Below, one piece after another: positions 15,001-59,560 of a stretch of 64,000 nucleotides of DNA. Below the pieces are notes generated by a model. That model was not told the DNA's origin and ran no database searches. It was given only the letters and a program-made list of their open reading frames with translations. A program made the translations under genes and the position numbers. This stretch comes from Baylisascaris procyonis (lineage: Eukaryota; Nematoda; Chromadorea; Rhabditida; Ascarididae), in the NCBI GenBank assembly GCA_037389465.1, contig JAZARR010000167.1, forward strand, positions 2,170,001-2,234,000, given 5' to 3'. Positions within the stretch are counted from its first letter, which is position 1; the number at the start of each line of letters is the position of its first letter.

Positions 15001-17991
15001 ATGGGTAAGTTACTTTTATAGGCAATTTTTATTTTATTTTTTTAACTCCTTAATTTGCTGTTGTTGTAATATTACTGTTTTCGAATGCTAGTATTAATTG
15101 GTACTTACTAGTGACACATTAGAATCGAAGCAAGAGAAGGATTTTGCCCGTAAAGCGTGTAGCGCTTTGATTTCTTGAACGTAACGTACATACGTATGCT
15201 GTCGTAAAAATTTCGTTCGACGACCACCAATATTTGGGAATCGCCGAAGATTCGGGATTCGATTGTCAACACTAGGCAACTTAGAGGATATCTTTCTTCT
15301 CATATAAAAATGTGTCGTCATGACAACATAGTACAATGCCTCCTACAGTAAATCCATTTTTCTAGTAGAGTATTTCATCTCATACGCATTTTGAAATCTT
15401 ATCTCTTTCTTTTCCATATTTTCTTTCTCCACTTTGAAAGTTATAATTGACGTGTAAAGTGACAATGATTGAGCTATAATAAGACCTATGCTAACTCACA
15501 ATCCTTTCTGTTTGTTTAAATTGAAAAATTTCCCCACTCTTAACCATATCCTCCTTGTCGTTGTCTTAATGGCAGCGTCTCAGCACACTGCATACAAATT
15601 CCAGTTCATCCTGGCGAAAGGGGAAAGAGTGTTGGATATCTTCCACAAGGAAGTTATTGCCTGAAACCTTGGGTCGTTGGGACGCACCCTCTTAATTTTT
15701 TTTTTTTTTTTTGCCCAGTTGCGATACATGATGACCAAACATGAAAAGGGGAAGGGGAGAGGAGGGTGTCATTCGACAATTGAGGGAAGAGATGAAGGTT
15801 CCCATGCGGATAGGAGTATTAGCAGGTAAGCAATGAAGGTAAATGAGTAAATACCGTGCACTTAACTATGAACCGAATTCAAAATTTTATTGATTGATTA
15901 ATTATTAATCAATGATCATTTATAGATAAGCCGCGGCAAGTTTCTTATAATTGTATGGTCAATAGAAATTTTTGTGTGAAGAGAATTGTTCTGTCCATTA
16001 TTTTTTTATGAAGGAAATATGTCAGGAAAGAGGTTTTATTTATTATTGAGGGTAATTTCATCGTCTCTATCCCATATATTCCAACTAAATTCAGCAATAT
16101 CAGCGAGTATTTTCACTGTAATTTAAGGAATATCACCGCAAATAGAGAGGGCTTTAACATGTACTAGTGGAAAATTACATGGTGAACAAAGTTAAACAAA
16201 TGAATATGGTTTTTATGGAATTTTGTATCAATGATACGTCATCCCCTTCCCTCTCCTCCCTCGTCTCCCCATTTTCCTTACCTCACAGCAACGTTCATCC
16301 TCGAAAATGGTTATGACGGAAGTTTTTGGGCTGCATTTTTGCTAGTAAAAAGTGACACCATAGAGTGGTCGTTTGTTGCAGTTGAAGTTCCGAGGAACTT
16401 CCGTTTGCTAGAAGAGTTGGAGGATGGGCAAAAGGGTAAAGGCGATGGGAACATCTCATGGGGACTCGAGGACGACGACGATATGACGCTCACACGGTGG
16501 ACCGGTATGATCATCGGACCACCTCGTGTTCGTTTCTTTCTCTTTTTTTTGCATTTATCTTTTTACTGTTAAGCGGTTAATATTTCATAGCATCGATTTG
16601 TTGGTTCATGACATCACTGGGAAATATCTTATACCAAGAATGCTTGGAATGGAAGGTTAGCAATGCTATGATAATTCCGCAGGCAAAAATTTTCTTAATG
16701 AGGAAAATAATTTAGCATGGAAGAGGGGAGGGGACTAGAAAGACTGAGTTTTCTTATCACAAATTGTTGCAATATGAAGGATCGTGGAGAGTCTCGAGAT
16801 GAGACTCCTCGAGCAGCATTGATTGAAATTCAACAAAACTAATGCTTTCTGCTCCTAGCCTCATAGTTTTGCATACAAATATAGTATGCATAAGCATATT
16901 TAGTGTATAGAAAGTTTTCATTGGAAACTTTGAACATTTTCCATTTAAGAGCGTTCCTATCGAATTTGCAGAAAATTTTCTTGAGGTTTTTTTAGATTTT
17001 TGAAATCAGAATGTTCTATACTAAAAGAGGAAATGGCATTTAAAACAATATAATATTATATGTCTTATTTCCTCTCGTCTAATTTCCTCTTTCCTATCGA
17101 TTCCTCTTTGTTATGGTTATTGTGCAAATAGGTTTTCCATATGAATGAGCATAATCTCTGGTAATGCACCTGTTGATATTCATGAGAAAATACTGTAGAC
17201 GCCATTCGAGTCACGTATCTACAATTTACGCTTAGAATGTGGTCCCAATTACCCGAAGGAGGCACCTATTGTACGGTTCACAACGAAAGTCAATCTCAAT
17301 GGAGTGAATCAATCGAATGGAATGGTTGGTGTTCTGTTTTTTTCTCTTTACCGACCCTGTGTTTTCTTTCTTTCCCTTCCATTTTCTCTTCATTTTTTCT
17401 TACATTCTCGAGGTACCGATAAAACTTGGCCACAAATGGTTCTTTTATCGATTGTCAGCAGGTGTTTTAATTTTTATGAGGTTACTGAGTCCCCGAGATT
17501 TGAATGGGTTGTGAGGAGGGGAGGGGAGGGGGCGGATGGAAGAGGAGGTGGCTTAAAGATTCTTATAAGAAGAATGTCCTTTTTTGAATGTTCTTTGAAT
17601 CATGTTGTGTCGAAAGTCTGGAAACAATATTTTCATAATGATACGACTATATTCTACTACTGTATATTCACCATATGTCTGACTATTATATAAAATAAAA
17701 TAACTCACTTTAGGCAAAATGAAAGCTGATTTGACATATTTTGCACTATCGTTTGACATGAGGAACTTTACCTTGGGACTGAGGGAAAAGAGGTGGTGAC
17801 TTAGCTTTATAAGTGCTTATGGATATAATGATTGATCAATATTTTAGGTGGATAGACGTTATGTGCCTGTGCTACGTCAGTGGAATAGCTCATTCTACAT
17901 CAAGACAATACTTGAAGATATTCGAAAGAATCTTATGACTGCAAAAGAGAATATGAAACTACCACAACCACCTGAGGGTTCCACCTATTAG
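15001..17991 (+). CDS. uev-1: ubiquitin-conjugating enzyme variant (UEV1/Mms2)
   Basis: Four exons, 15001-15004, 16382-16527, 17199-17324 and 17848-17991, join in phase to give 139 residues, the usual size for this family. Recognisable blocks in order: [17 protein letters not shown] (about 4-20), [19 protein letters not shown] (about 28-46), [26 protein letters not shown] (about 66-85) and the C-terminal [18 protein letters not shown] proteins have the E2 fold but lack the catalytic cysteine. Here the segment [14 protein letters not shown] contains none. By family knowledge the protein pairs with Ubc13 and orients acceptor ubiquitin for Lys63-linked chains in DNA-damage tolerance and signalling. 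Exon 1 supplies only ATG plus one base (ATGG|GTAAGT). The donor of exon 2 (CGT|GTTCGT) is a weak match to consensus but is the only one giving the conserved [12 protein letters not shown] junction. Stop is TAG. Confidence 0.95.
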
Positions 17992-18837
17992 ATGAGAACA
18001 ATTGAAAGAAGAATTGTGGTTGCATGCATTAGAACGCTGTAATTTATAAAAGATTGCAGCTGTCGCTTTGCTCTCATTTGTTTTTTATATAACCTGTGAA
18101 GAGTTTTAATGATTGCTTTTGAGTTTATGATATTTGCGGTTGTATATGCTTGAGGTATCGCTTGAGGTCTCTTGTATCAGGAATAATTTACATCGGGTGA
18201 TGGAGAGTTTTTGAGAATGGGAGAGGGGGTAGGAATATGCGTTTTTCATCTCAGTGGTCTTTTTTTCCGATTTTTCCTCACTTCTCTGTATAGAATTTGA
18301 TGCTTTTTTTTTTCAACAGGCATCATTTTTACTCCCATATGGAGGAGAGGTGCAGTACTGTTCTAGGTAGTTGTTTAATTCAAAAAGTATTTGGTGAATT
18401 TTTTTTTTGGAGGGGAGGACGATGGATAGAAATATTTTAAATTTTATTTGATTGTAATTACTTGTCACTAATAAATCCGTTGAAATTTTGATTATTTTCA
18501 AGATTAGTTTTCCATGATTAACTGCGAATTAGTTTAATTCAAAAATTTTCCGAATATTTTCATCGATTTCCTCCAAAAAATATTTTTATCGATGAAATAA
18601 AAGAATTTTTTCAATAAATTTATACAATAATTAAGTATTTCATCTATTACATATGGTATCCATTCGGAGAGTATATCTAAGTCTTATTCAGATATTCGAT
18701 ATACTTAATCGCAGATTATTTTAAAGAGGAAATGAATATGGGAAAATGTTGTAGATTTATATACAGGCAGTTGTTCTATATTCGTAAGCGGCTATTGCAT
18801 CCATTTCTTATTGAATGAGCTAATTAATTCGACAGTG

Positions 18838-18915
18838 ATAGTGGACCACAGATATAGTGGACCACAGGACCACAGATATAGTGGACCACAGGTTTTTGAT
18901 AGTGGACCACAGATA
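18838..18915. repeat. short tandem repeat, unit ATAGTGGACCACAG
   Basis: Four full copies of an about 14-base unit (starting near 18838, 18853, 18878 and 18898), with a partial GACCACAG copy and spacers between them. The unit contains TGGACCA, which is partly self-complementary. Confidence 0.85.
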
Positions 18916-19109
18916 AGATGAACTTTGAGTTTATCAACAATAACAGTTGAAGTTTTTTTCTTTATTTCGATTCCTTTAATTAATTTTTATGCAATTCTAT
19001 ATTGGTTTGAACGGCCATTTTTGCTGTAATGATACATACAAAATTACTATAGAAAATATATGTGCGAAATAAGTGGAGAGGGAGAGGGCAGAGGAGAGAA
19101 CTGGAAACA

Positions 19110-19119
19110 GGGGGGGGGG
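19110..19119 (+). repeat. poly-G run (10 G)
   Basis: Ten consecutive G on the plus strand within a purine-rich block (19073-19140), in the gap between two plus-strand genes. Confidence 0.9.
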
Positions 19120-20644
19120 AGTTAAAGGGGATTATAGGGTAAACGAGTTGTTCGTTATCAGTTTGGATGTGCAGGGGAAGAGGAGAAGGGCTATTGTATC
19201 CTTTGCGATTTTTTTAAAATTTGTGACGTATTTTTTACGTTTGCGCTCAATAGTTTCCGTTTTAATTTCCGTTGTACGACACCCGTAAAATTCTTTTTAT
19301 TTCATCCAAAAATTTACTAAGAATTTCAAATTCAACTTTTTCACTGCTGAATTCTAATTTTTATGAAATTTCATATATTTTCCTCGTAATTTCTACTGAA
19401 AATTTAAGGGTTGCAGACTGTTAGCGTTTAGATTCATTGTTCTATTAGGTAAGAACAAAGTTGTATTTTGGAATGCAAAGGGATCAGGTTTTATTTTTTT
19501 AAACTTGGCGAAGTTTTGATCGACGATAGGGTAGAGCCTGTTAAATTATGATTTAGCTAAAATTAAACAACAGTGAGGAAGGCTTGAAGAAAGGAAATGG
19601 TTGTAGAAGTGAGAGGAATAAGAGGCTCACCGTGATAGCTTCTTTATTGCTATAAATGGGGAATGTGTAAAAAAAAATGTTTATAAACTCATTAATAAGA
19701 TAAAGTGATGTATTTATTTGTGATCAAATCACAAGCATCTGAATAAACAACAACAACAGCTACGGGAGAACTCAGATAGGAGGGTGAAAATTATTGAGGG
19801 AATTTAGGTTAAGGAGGAGGGGGGAAGGTGAGGGGAGAGGCGGACAATTATACCTTCATGGCTTCCGACATGACTGACAGTCGGTTGGTTTTAATTGAAG
19901 TTTATTGCGATGACTATGTCTGAAATGCGACTTTGCAAACACAATGACTTCTAAGAATTGTTGCCGAGTGGTAGTGATGATGCGATCATGTGTTCGTCAT
20001 CTATGCCGTTGTGTTTATTGTCGCCCATCGATGAGGATCGGGTTGAAAATGTATTTCTGCGAAAATTTTTTCTTGTAAACTCTCATTCGTGTTAAAGTTT
20101 TTTGTCTCAGTTTTAATTCTTTGCGTTAATAAAGTTGTTTTTTGAAGAAAAAATACTAATTATTCTATTCAGCGTTTTTTATTATAAGACGTTTCAATCG
20201 TCGAATTCAATATCATTTGGAAATCTTTATAGTTTGATGTATTCGTTTCGAATAGATCGATGATTTCGCATAGGTAAGCATTTAAGGTTTTGTTTGAGGG
20301 GAGGGGAGGGGGCGTTATTATGGCTTCTAGCAAATATGCAAATTTTACAAGATAAGTTTTCTGGTCGGCTGAGGTAACAATCACCGATCCGCAGTTGCGC
20401 ATCCCTAAATGCTTTTATAAATCTTGGGGTAGCACTGTTTTACGCATTCATTCCTTTTTGTGAAGTTCTGCAATTTTGCATTCGCGTATGAAGGTGCGCT
20501 GTGTCTGTGCTTTTGTTGGTTTGTTTGTTTGTCTGTCTGTCGGTTGTCTAATGGTTTTGATTCAAAAGTGATTAGGGCTGGAGACATAAAGTGCAGAATT
20601 TATGGTATAGCGCATTGAACCGGAAGGATTGTCTCGTATAGCAC

Positions 20645-52618
<31,974 letters not shown>

Positions 52619-52671
52619 CTCCTCTCTCTATTCATTACTTACAATCTATGCAAACAGTGCTATCCACCCTC

Positions 52672-52673
<2 letters not shown>

Positions 52674-52720
<47 letters not shown>
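52674..52720. repeat. (CT)n microsatellite in BRWD 3' UTR
   Basis: About 45 bases of near-perfect CT repeat starting about 55 bases after the BRWD stop. It is followed by T-rich sequence to about 53290 with no canonical AATAAA seen. Confidence 0.95.
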
Positions 52721-52723
<3 letters not shown>

Positions 52724-53284
52724 CTTCATATGGGATTTTTTTACAGTTTAAATTGAAAAAGATTAATGAATCGTAGCGGAAATTATAATTTCACAATTCA
52801 ACGATTTTGTTTGTTTTGTTCCTTGAAGTGTTTTTGAAGCTTTAATTTGAGGTGTCAATTTTTTGATGGTTAAATATTTGATAAGAAAGGGAAACCAAAG
52901 CCCAATCAATACAACGAGATTATTTAAAAGACATTTAACATATTGAGCTAACTCTTTGCTGTTGTCTTTCATATTTTGTTTGTTTTTTGTTTTTATTTGT
53001 TTTTATGTTTTATTGTAATTCATATGTTGTCAAACTGTCGGCTTTTTTAATGTTATATGGACACATCGTATATTTCGGTGCTCATTTTCGAATTCGTCAT
53101 ATTGAAGTTTTATTTTTGAAATAGTTTTTAATGCTTGTTTTATATCCACTTTGTTTACGTTGTGTATTTTTATCGATTTTCATTGATTCTCTTTTAGTTT
53201 TACATGGTACATTTTTTTGATATTCATTTTATCTTTGCTTGATGCTTCTTTTCCGTTTTGTTTTGCCGTCCGTTTTACCTGTTC

Positions 53285-53295
53285 GATGCTTTCAG
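53285..53295 (+). promoter_or_regulatory. candidate trans-splice acceptor of downstream gene
   Basis: GATGCTTTCAG ends at 53295, after several hundred bases of T-rich sequence and 63 bases before the ATG at 53359. Together with the short distance to the BRWD stop, this fits spliced-leader addition to a downstream cistron. A cis acceptor for an unseen upstream exon is also possible. Confidence 0.35.
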
Positions 53296-53358
53296 GTTAT
53301 TAGGTAGGTATCATTTTTTCAAAGGTTAATTCTCCTGTCTATCATGAACTTCTTCTGA

Positions 53359-54179
53359 ATGTTTGCTCTAAAGGACCAAAGAGTATTGCTTCAATTAGAA
53401 AAGAATTTGAAAGTGACCCGGGAAGTTAACGATATCGTTGATTTTTTTGCCAGCTTAGCCAAGGATAACTCTAGTTTAATTCCTCCCACTTCGAATTCAC
53501 CTCATCGTAAATCATTGGGGATTTATGCTTTACAGAAGTCAATCCTGCATTGTTGTAAAAAAAGACCAATCGATAATCCCATTCGATGTGGCACTATCAC
53601 TCCTATTAATGGTGGGTTTTTCTGTACACTACTAATGCGAATAATTTTTCATTCTTTTTCTGATGTGGAAATATCGTTTTGCAGTTTATATGTATCGAAA
53701 TACATTATGTTATCGATCTCTGCTTTTGAGAACTATACAAGTACCTAATATTCATCGTAATTGCTATGACCATTAAAAAAAAAATCCATTCTTTCCTCAG
53801 TCTTGTTGTCATTTTTCGTCGAAATGGAAGCTCAATATTGTTTTACAGCAATGGGGCCAAGTGAATAAAAATAGCCATGTGACAAAAGCGCCGATTGGTG
53901 AGTTGATTGGTAAGGCAACGAATTTCCGCATCGTCAAGCGTTGAACAGTGATGATTAGGTGTTTCACTGCTTTGTGGAAGTTTAATACGATAGAAGGACG
54001 AAGTGGGATTGCTTTTTGCAAATATTTGCTAAAAATTGCGTAATTGTTGCATTGCAGAATGGAGCGTGGCATATAAGCACGATTGTAAGCCGATTAGTGC
54101 GCGTTTTAATCATAACACTCAGTGCATTGTTGATCCGAAACCTGAATATGCTTTAGTAGCGAATGTTAATGTTTTGTAA
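53359..54179 (+). CDS. unrecognised four-exon gene (about 175 aa)
   Basis: Exons 53359-53611, 53685-53740, 53801-53897 and 54058-54179 join in consistent phase through GT-AG introns (donors GTGGGT, GTACCT, GTGAGT; acceptors TTTTGCAG, TTCCTCAG, ATTGCAG) and end in TAA, followed six bases later by AATAAA. The N-terminal 60 residues look helical (LLQLEKNLKVTREVNDIVDF). The middle contains SPHRKSLGIYALQKSIL and NPIRCGTITP. The C-terminus reads WSVAYKHDCKPISARFNHNT and ends EYALVANVNVL. I do not recognise the family. The RKS...ALQKS...CGTI pattern faintly recalls the linker before the Tudor domains of SGF29, but no Tudor sequence follows, so this is not a call. It lies 741 bases downstream of the BRWD stop on the same strand. 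Confidence 0.65.
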
Positions 54180-54184
54180 TGTTG

Positions 54185-54190
54185 AATAAA
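54185..54190 (+). terminator. AATAAA polyadenylation signal
   Basis: Canonical AATAAA five bases after the TAA of the small four-exon gene. The 3' UTR would be very short. Confidence 0.7.
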
Positions 54191-55361
54191 AACCCGTTAG
54201 ATGTTTATTGTGAAAAAAAAACATTCGACCCGAGTTTTTTTCAAATATTTGTAATTTCAGAGGTCGTATTGTTGAAGTAGTTTTAAACATTTAATCAAGG
54301 ATCGTAATAAAGGTTGAGTTTTAAATGTGTTAAAGATTATAAGGATTTGAAGAGCTAGAATTTAACAAAAAAAGAAAAAAAAACCATTAAATAGCAGTTG
54401 TAAAGGATTCCTTAACCTCAAATGTGTTAAAGATTCATTGAGATTCTAGATGAACCAACGATCTGAGGCAGAAGTTTATTTTGTTATGATGCATAGATGT
54501 GACGCGTAAATGCATCATCGACTTTTAACATATAGAACAGCAGCAGCAGTTTTAAGCTTAAAAAGCACCGGAGCATTGCGTTTGCAGCATCGTGATGGGT
54601 ATTTAGTTATTCATATTCTTGAGACGCAATTGTGCGATATGTGGTATAAAATTTGGATATAAGGGGAGATGCATGCATATTTTCGCTTTTTGCCTCAGAA
54701 CTTTTGAAAATTTATTAATGGATTTCTCGCATCGATGTGTTTCTTCGTTCTAATAGCAAACTTTCTGGAGGATATGGTTCTACTCTTAAGGCTAAGCTAC
54801 GGTCGTTCACGCTATGTTCACATGTCTCGATGAGATAGATGCACAGTGGCGAAGACCGCTCTCCCCTGTTTAATGCGAGAGGGTGGCACCAGCCACGCTA
54901 CTCCTCCTTTCCTGTTTAATCTCGAAAAATACGAAACTATCTCTAACGGGGTTAATTATCAGGGCATAGAATGTGTTGCGATGTAGTCCATTATGATTAT
55001 GGCGCAGTAAGACATTCGAGGCAGCCTAGGCCGGATGTATACGTCCTCTTTGAAGCAAGGCTTCAGTCTTTATTTTTTATTGTTGTTACCGATCGCATGC
55101 ACAATACAATCATGCTGCCAACGCACATCGATGCATCCACCTAATGCTTTGCTAACTCATCATCCACCTCAATGCTTAGTTGCTGGTAGCACTCAGCCCA
55201 TGCAAGTAAGCATTTTCTAACATATTGTTTTCAATAGGAAACTAAGGGGACAACAAAGAAGGAGCTGAGAGGAAATTGTTTCCTTTAATGAGAAATTTTA
55301 TGAGTTATCCGATCGTTTTATGAAAAATTAATTATGCTTTTTGTTGCTGGAATCATTTTAG

Positions 55362-55451
55362 AATTAATGAAAATGCTTCGAGCACTTTTAGAACTTTTAG
55401 AACTGATTTTACGCACTATTATTGTGGAAGAGCATTCCAAACCCTCTGCTA
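55362..55451 (+). CDS. isolated exon-like segment
   Basis: Ninety bases bounded by ATCATTTTAG and GTAAGTT, both strong splice-site matches. Two frames are open: one leucine-rich (MLRALLELLELILRTIIVEE), one reading NENASSTFRTFRTDFTHYYC. No partner exon with agreeing phase and plausible protein was established; an arginine-joined frame continuing from 55739 to the stop at 55943 is possible. Coding status is uncertain. Confidence 0.2.
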
Positions 55452-58400
55452 GTAAGTTGGCTATCAAAAATTTTCTCCCTGCTTCCTACCACTCTCCCAT
55501 CCCCTCAACACCCTTCCCAACTCTAAAAGCTTCGATTCATTCAAGATCAACACAACAAAATAATAGCTCTGCGTTGGGCCACTGTAAGTGCGTCGAACTC
55601 CGGCCTTTCTTGGTCCTAAGACGTTTCGGTTCATGAAGTGTTATCGTTAGGCAAGCGCAAGTATGGTTTAAACCGAATTTAAAAGCTGAACAGTATCTAT
55701 TCGATGTTTGATGAGGTTGTATTACTTCAATTTAGAGGATGTGTCGTTAGTACCGATCACTGCAGTATCTCTGAATCTCAGTGCTTCTATGCGTCCCGAT
55801 ATTCCATGTTCAGTTTACTGTCTTTTGCGATTCGAACTTTGGAATCTGATGGTGAACGCTTAAAGTGGACTTCTCTACTGTGTCTTCTAAAAGTTTGCCG
55901 CCTTCTTGAAATAAGTAATATTCTATTTGCAAGTCGTTTCTAGAAAAATGCACGCATATTCCGCTTACAACTTGAATGTTGCCTTTACTCTTTCTGCACT
56001 TATTCGCCCTTCACTAAAATTACATTTGCATATTCTATCACATAATTTACAACCTTAACAAAAAATGTGCATTGATTATATATGCAAGTTGGTTGCAGGT
56101 AGCATTACAAATTACTTTTTTTCTACAGTGGAAATTTAATAGTTGTTTTTTCGTTGTTCTATTAATATCTACCTTATCGAATATACGACTGTCACAGATT
56201 TTTCGTACCTGATAAGGTTGAAAGGAACCCTTTGTTATGGTACATTACGATACATTTAACGTTCACGTGATAATGCTTCACTACAACTTGTCTATATAAT
56301 AGGAACGCCATTGATGTTATACGCCTTAATAAGATCAATTTTAATCGCAAAATTTTCGATTGATTTTTGTATTGTTTTTTGCTCAAGTTGTTTGCTTATC
56401 TCGCCAATGATTGATAAAATTTTGCCATTATTTTTGGCAAAACATCGATTGTTGCCAATTAAAAAATTTGGAAAAAAATTCCTTTCTTTCCCCCAAAAAT
56501 TTCTGCGAAAATAAAAGTAATGATAAAAACGGTTGAGCTGTACAATTTTATGCGATAAATATACTCATATGATTTAATAGCGTAATATAAGTGAAGCACC
56601 GCATACGGAAAGAGGATTATAGCATCGACAGTCAACATAATCCAAAATCATGCTGTTACCATCGTTCCACTTGAAAAGATGCAAGTGCATTGGATTGCAA
56701 TATCAGAAATATTATGTTTGTGATATCTGGACTTTCCTAGAAACACATGAAATGCTCCATATCTATGCGATTTTTTTAGGAGGGGATTGGAAAAAAGGAA
56801 TTTTGGAATTTGTTAGTGTCGTACTCGCTTATTGTAACATTTAGGCTGAAATTAGTGCATAGGAATTTTTTTCAAGAAAAATTTGAAAATTTCACGGCTA
56901 GTCGAAAATTTTTACGGAGAAGTAGTTAAGGGGAATTATTTTTTTCTTTACACTTTACGTGACTACCATCGCAGCTGTATTAATCACAATAATTTCTGGG
57001 TATTTTTTTACTTTGTAAAGTTTTTTTTTTTTTTGAAAAAAACCTCGAAGAAGTAGATGGGGTGATCGAGGTAGTTCCTGACTCATCCTTTTGCTCAGTG
57101 ATTTGTCGGCACTCATTGATAATGTTTGTGATAAATTAGTCAGTCTCTCAAAAAAAGATGTCTATATTTTAAAAATATACTAATGTCTGCGTCAATCTGA
57201 TATTTGAATATCAGGATGAAATAACGAAAAACTAACGAATTTGGATATAGACGAAATATCGTCGCCCTTTCGCTTATCCGGTTGCACCCAAAAAAGTGTC
57301 AATATTTGTATACCCCGAAACAATGCTCGTCACAATTGTTTCATTGATGTAGATCAAATACTATAGCAATACTGTTTTATGAACCTTATTTGTATGTAGT
57401 TTGTACTATTTCTCTATAAATTACACTTGCAAACAATGAAGAACAAGATTAATTGAAACAATATAACACAGGCGACAATCCCTGTGTCAAGTATAAACAC
57501 ATTCTTTTTTATAATAAACGATTGCTGGCTAAAGGTTGATGGCTCAAATTTAGGGCTAACGGTTAACGAGTTCGATCGAGTAAAACAGAGTTTCGGGATT
57601 GCAAACATCCCAAATAGATACCGCTTTCAACTTGATTTCTTAGTAGTCAATAATGACAAATTTTTATATAAAATAAAATAATGGAATCACTGAATATAAT
57701 AATATACGTAATATTGCTTTCATTATGAATCATACCAAATCCGGTGTGTTTATATCGCAAAGAACGTCAGAATACAATGCCAATGACTTCATTCGTCGCT
57801 CTGAAATAGGTAATTTGATTTATTCGCACTAATAAATTTGCCTCAAATTTCACAACTAAAAATATGGAATTAATTTTTTTCGATAAATTTAATGCTGCAT
57901 CCGCTAACTTCGACTAATCTCGTCCTAAAACCTTACAAATGAATTGTCCAAAATTTTTCTGGAATCATTTGTAAGATGGAGGATTTTATTCAGAGTTGAT
58001 TAATAGTTTATTATCGAGGGATCTGTTTTCCGCATCGTTTAAAGGTGTTCTCTAAGTTATGGTAAGTTCATGGTAAGTTTTTACGGTAAGCAATTTCACC
58101 TAGATGCTTTTGAACAGGTTCGAGATACTAAAAGTTGTGTTGTTAAGCACAATGACTGAAAGAAAATTAATTTATGATGACGATTTCGATATACAATTTA
58201 TAGATGCACTCAACATTAACGGAGCTGTTATAACATGCCAGCTGTGTAAATGTTATCAGTGGCATTGTTTTTCACTCATCAATGAATCGTCATCACTTCC
58301 GCTTTAGATATGTTCAATTATAACGTCGCTATTATGAGCGAAGCATATTCCTTCGTTATGAGTGAATGCACTGAAAATATAGATTACATATTTGTAAGAA

Positions 58401-59500
58401 TGTGACAGATTTTTTCATCGAATTTTTAGATTTTTTCATAGATTCTTTGGAAGTTTTTATTAGATTTTTAAGATTTATAATTATTCTCATATTTTAAATG
58501 TATAAGCAAAATTTTTTAATAACATGATAATAATGTGACTTTTGTTAAACTTTAGCCGCAATGATATACAGTGATAATATCATCGAAGCCGGTTATAAAC
58601 TTCATAGGTTTTCTATAGAAAATCATAAGTAGTTTGTTTTTATGTAAGAAAAGGAATTTTTTTTTTTAATTGAAGTTGCAGTGGAATAGTCGACGATTGG
58701 CAATTAAGCAATAAAGTTATTGATAACAAAGAAAAGAAACGATGAGAATTGGTAGTTAAGATGTAGCAAATCCTCTCACTGAATCACACGCTTTAAAAAA
58801 AAAATATTGTAAACAATTCTCAGCATTAGTAGCCGTATAAAAATATTAGAAATTATGAAAAAATATTGATTTTCTCAAAAATATGCAATTTTCGGCGCCA
58901 TTTTCGACTCCGTTTAGCGAGCCCAAATTTTCATAGTAACTATAATAAAAAGTTTAGAAAAAGAGTGAGAATTTATGAGTTATGCAAACGCGCTTTCCAT
59001 CACTTCAACTTCTGAGCTGATAAACTGATGGCGCTTTCTAACAGCACTGTTTTATAGGAAACAGAATTTCTTAGTGCTAAAAGAGAGCAATAATAAGCAC
59101 CGTTCGAAATTATGATACGTATGGAAATGGGTCACGCAAATTTGTGAACGGAAAAGAAGCAATATTTAGTGGTCATTGAAAAACATTTCAAAGTTGACTG
59201 AAATCAATATTTACAGCTCAAATTTATAAGATATTATTCAGAATGCATTTTCCATTGATGGCATTTTGCCAATTTTGAATGCAGAATTATTTTCACGAAT
59301 TCATAACTGAAATATTCCACTTAAAAGCGTGATAAAAAGCCCACAAATTTTATCGAGAAATAACAATGATGCATCAGATTTTCCATTGACTGAGGATAAC
59401 GATTACGAGTATGTTTGTAATGTTTATCGATGAGATAGTCACTTGAGAAGGACTTAAAAATGATTAAAATGAATCATAAAAGGGTGGTGAATATGCGAAA

Positions 59501-59560
59501 TGATGGAAGTTGATGGAAAATGATGGAAAATGATGGAGAATGATGGAAAATGATGGAAGA
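59501..59560. repeat. 10-bp minisatellite, unit TGATGGAAAA
   Basis: Six tandem 10-base units with single or double substitutions in the first, fourth and sixth. It is not in any recognised gene. Confidence 0.95.

Larger units (their letters stand above)
17992..20640. other. intergenic between UEV and BRWD genes
   Basis: Holds the probable UEV 3' UTR. The first clear AATAAA on the plus strand is near 18596, about 0.6 kb after the stop, so the exact 3' end is uncertain. A GTGGACCACAG tandem repeat lies at 18838-18915 and a poly-G run at 19110-19119. The last few hundred bases should contain the BRWD promoter, where I see no clear TATA box. No additional gene was supported. Confidence 0.5.
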
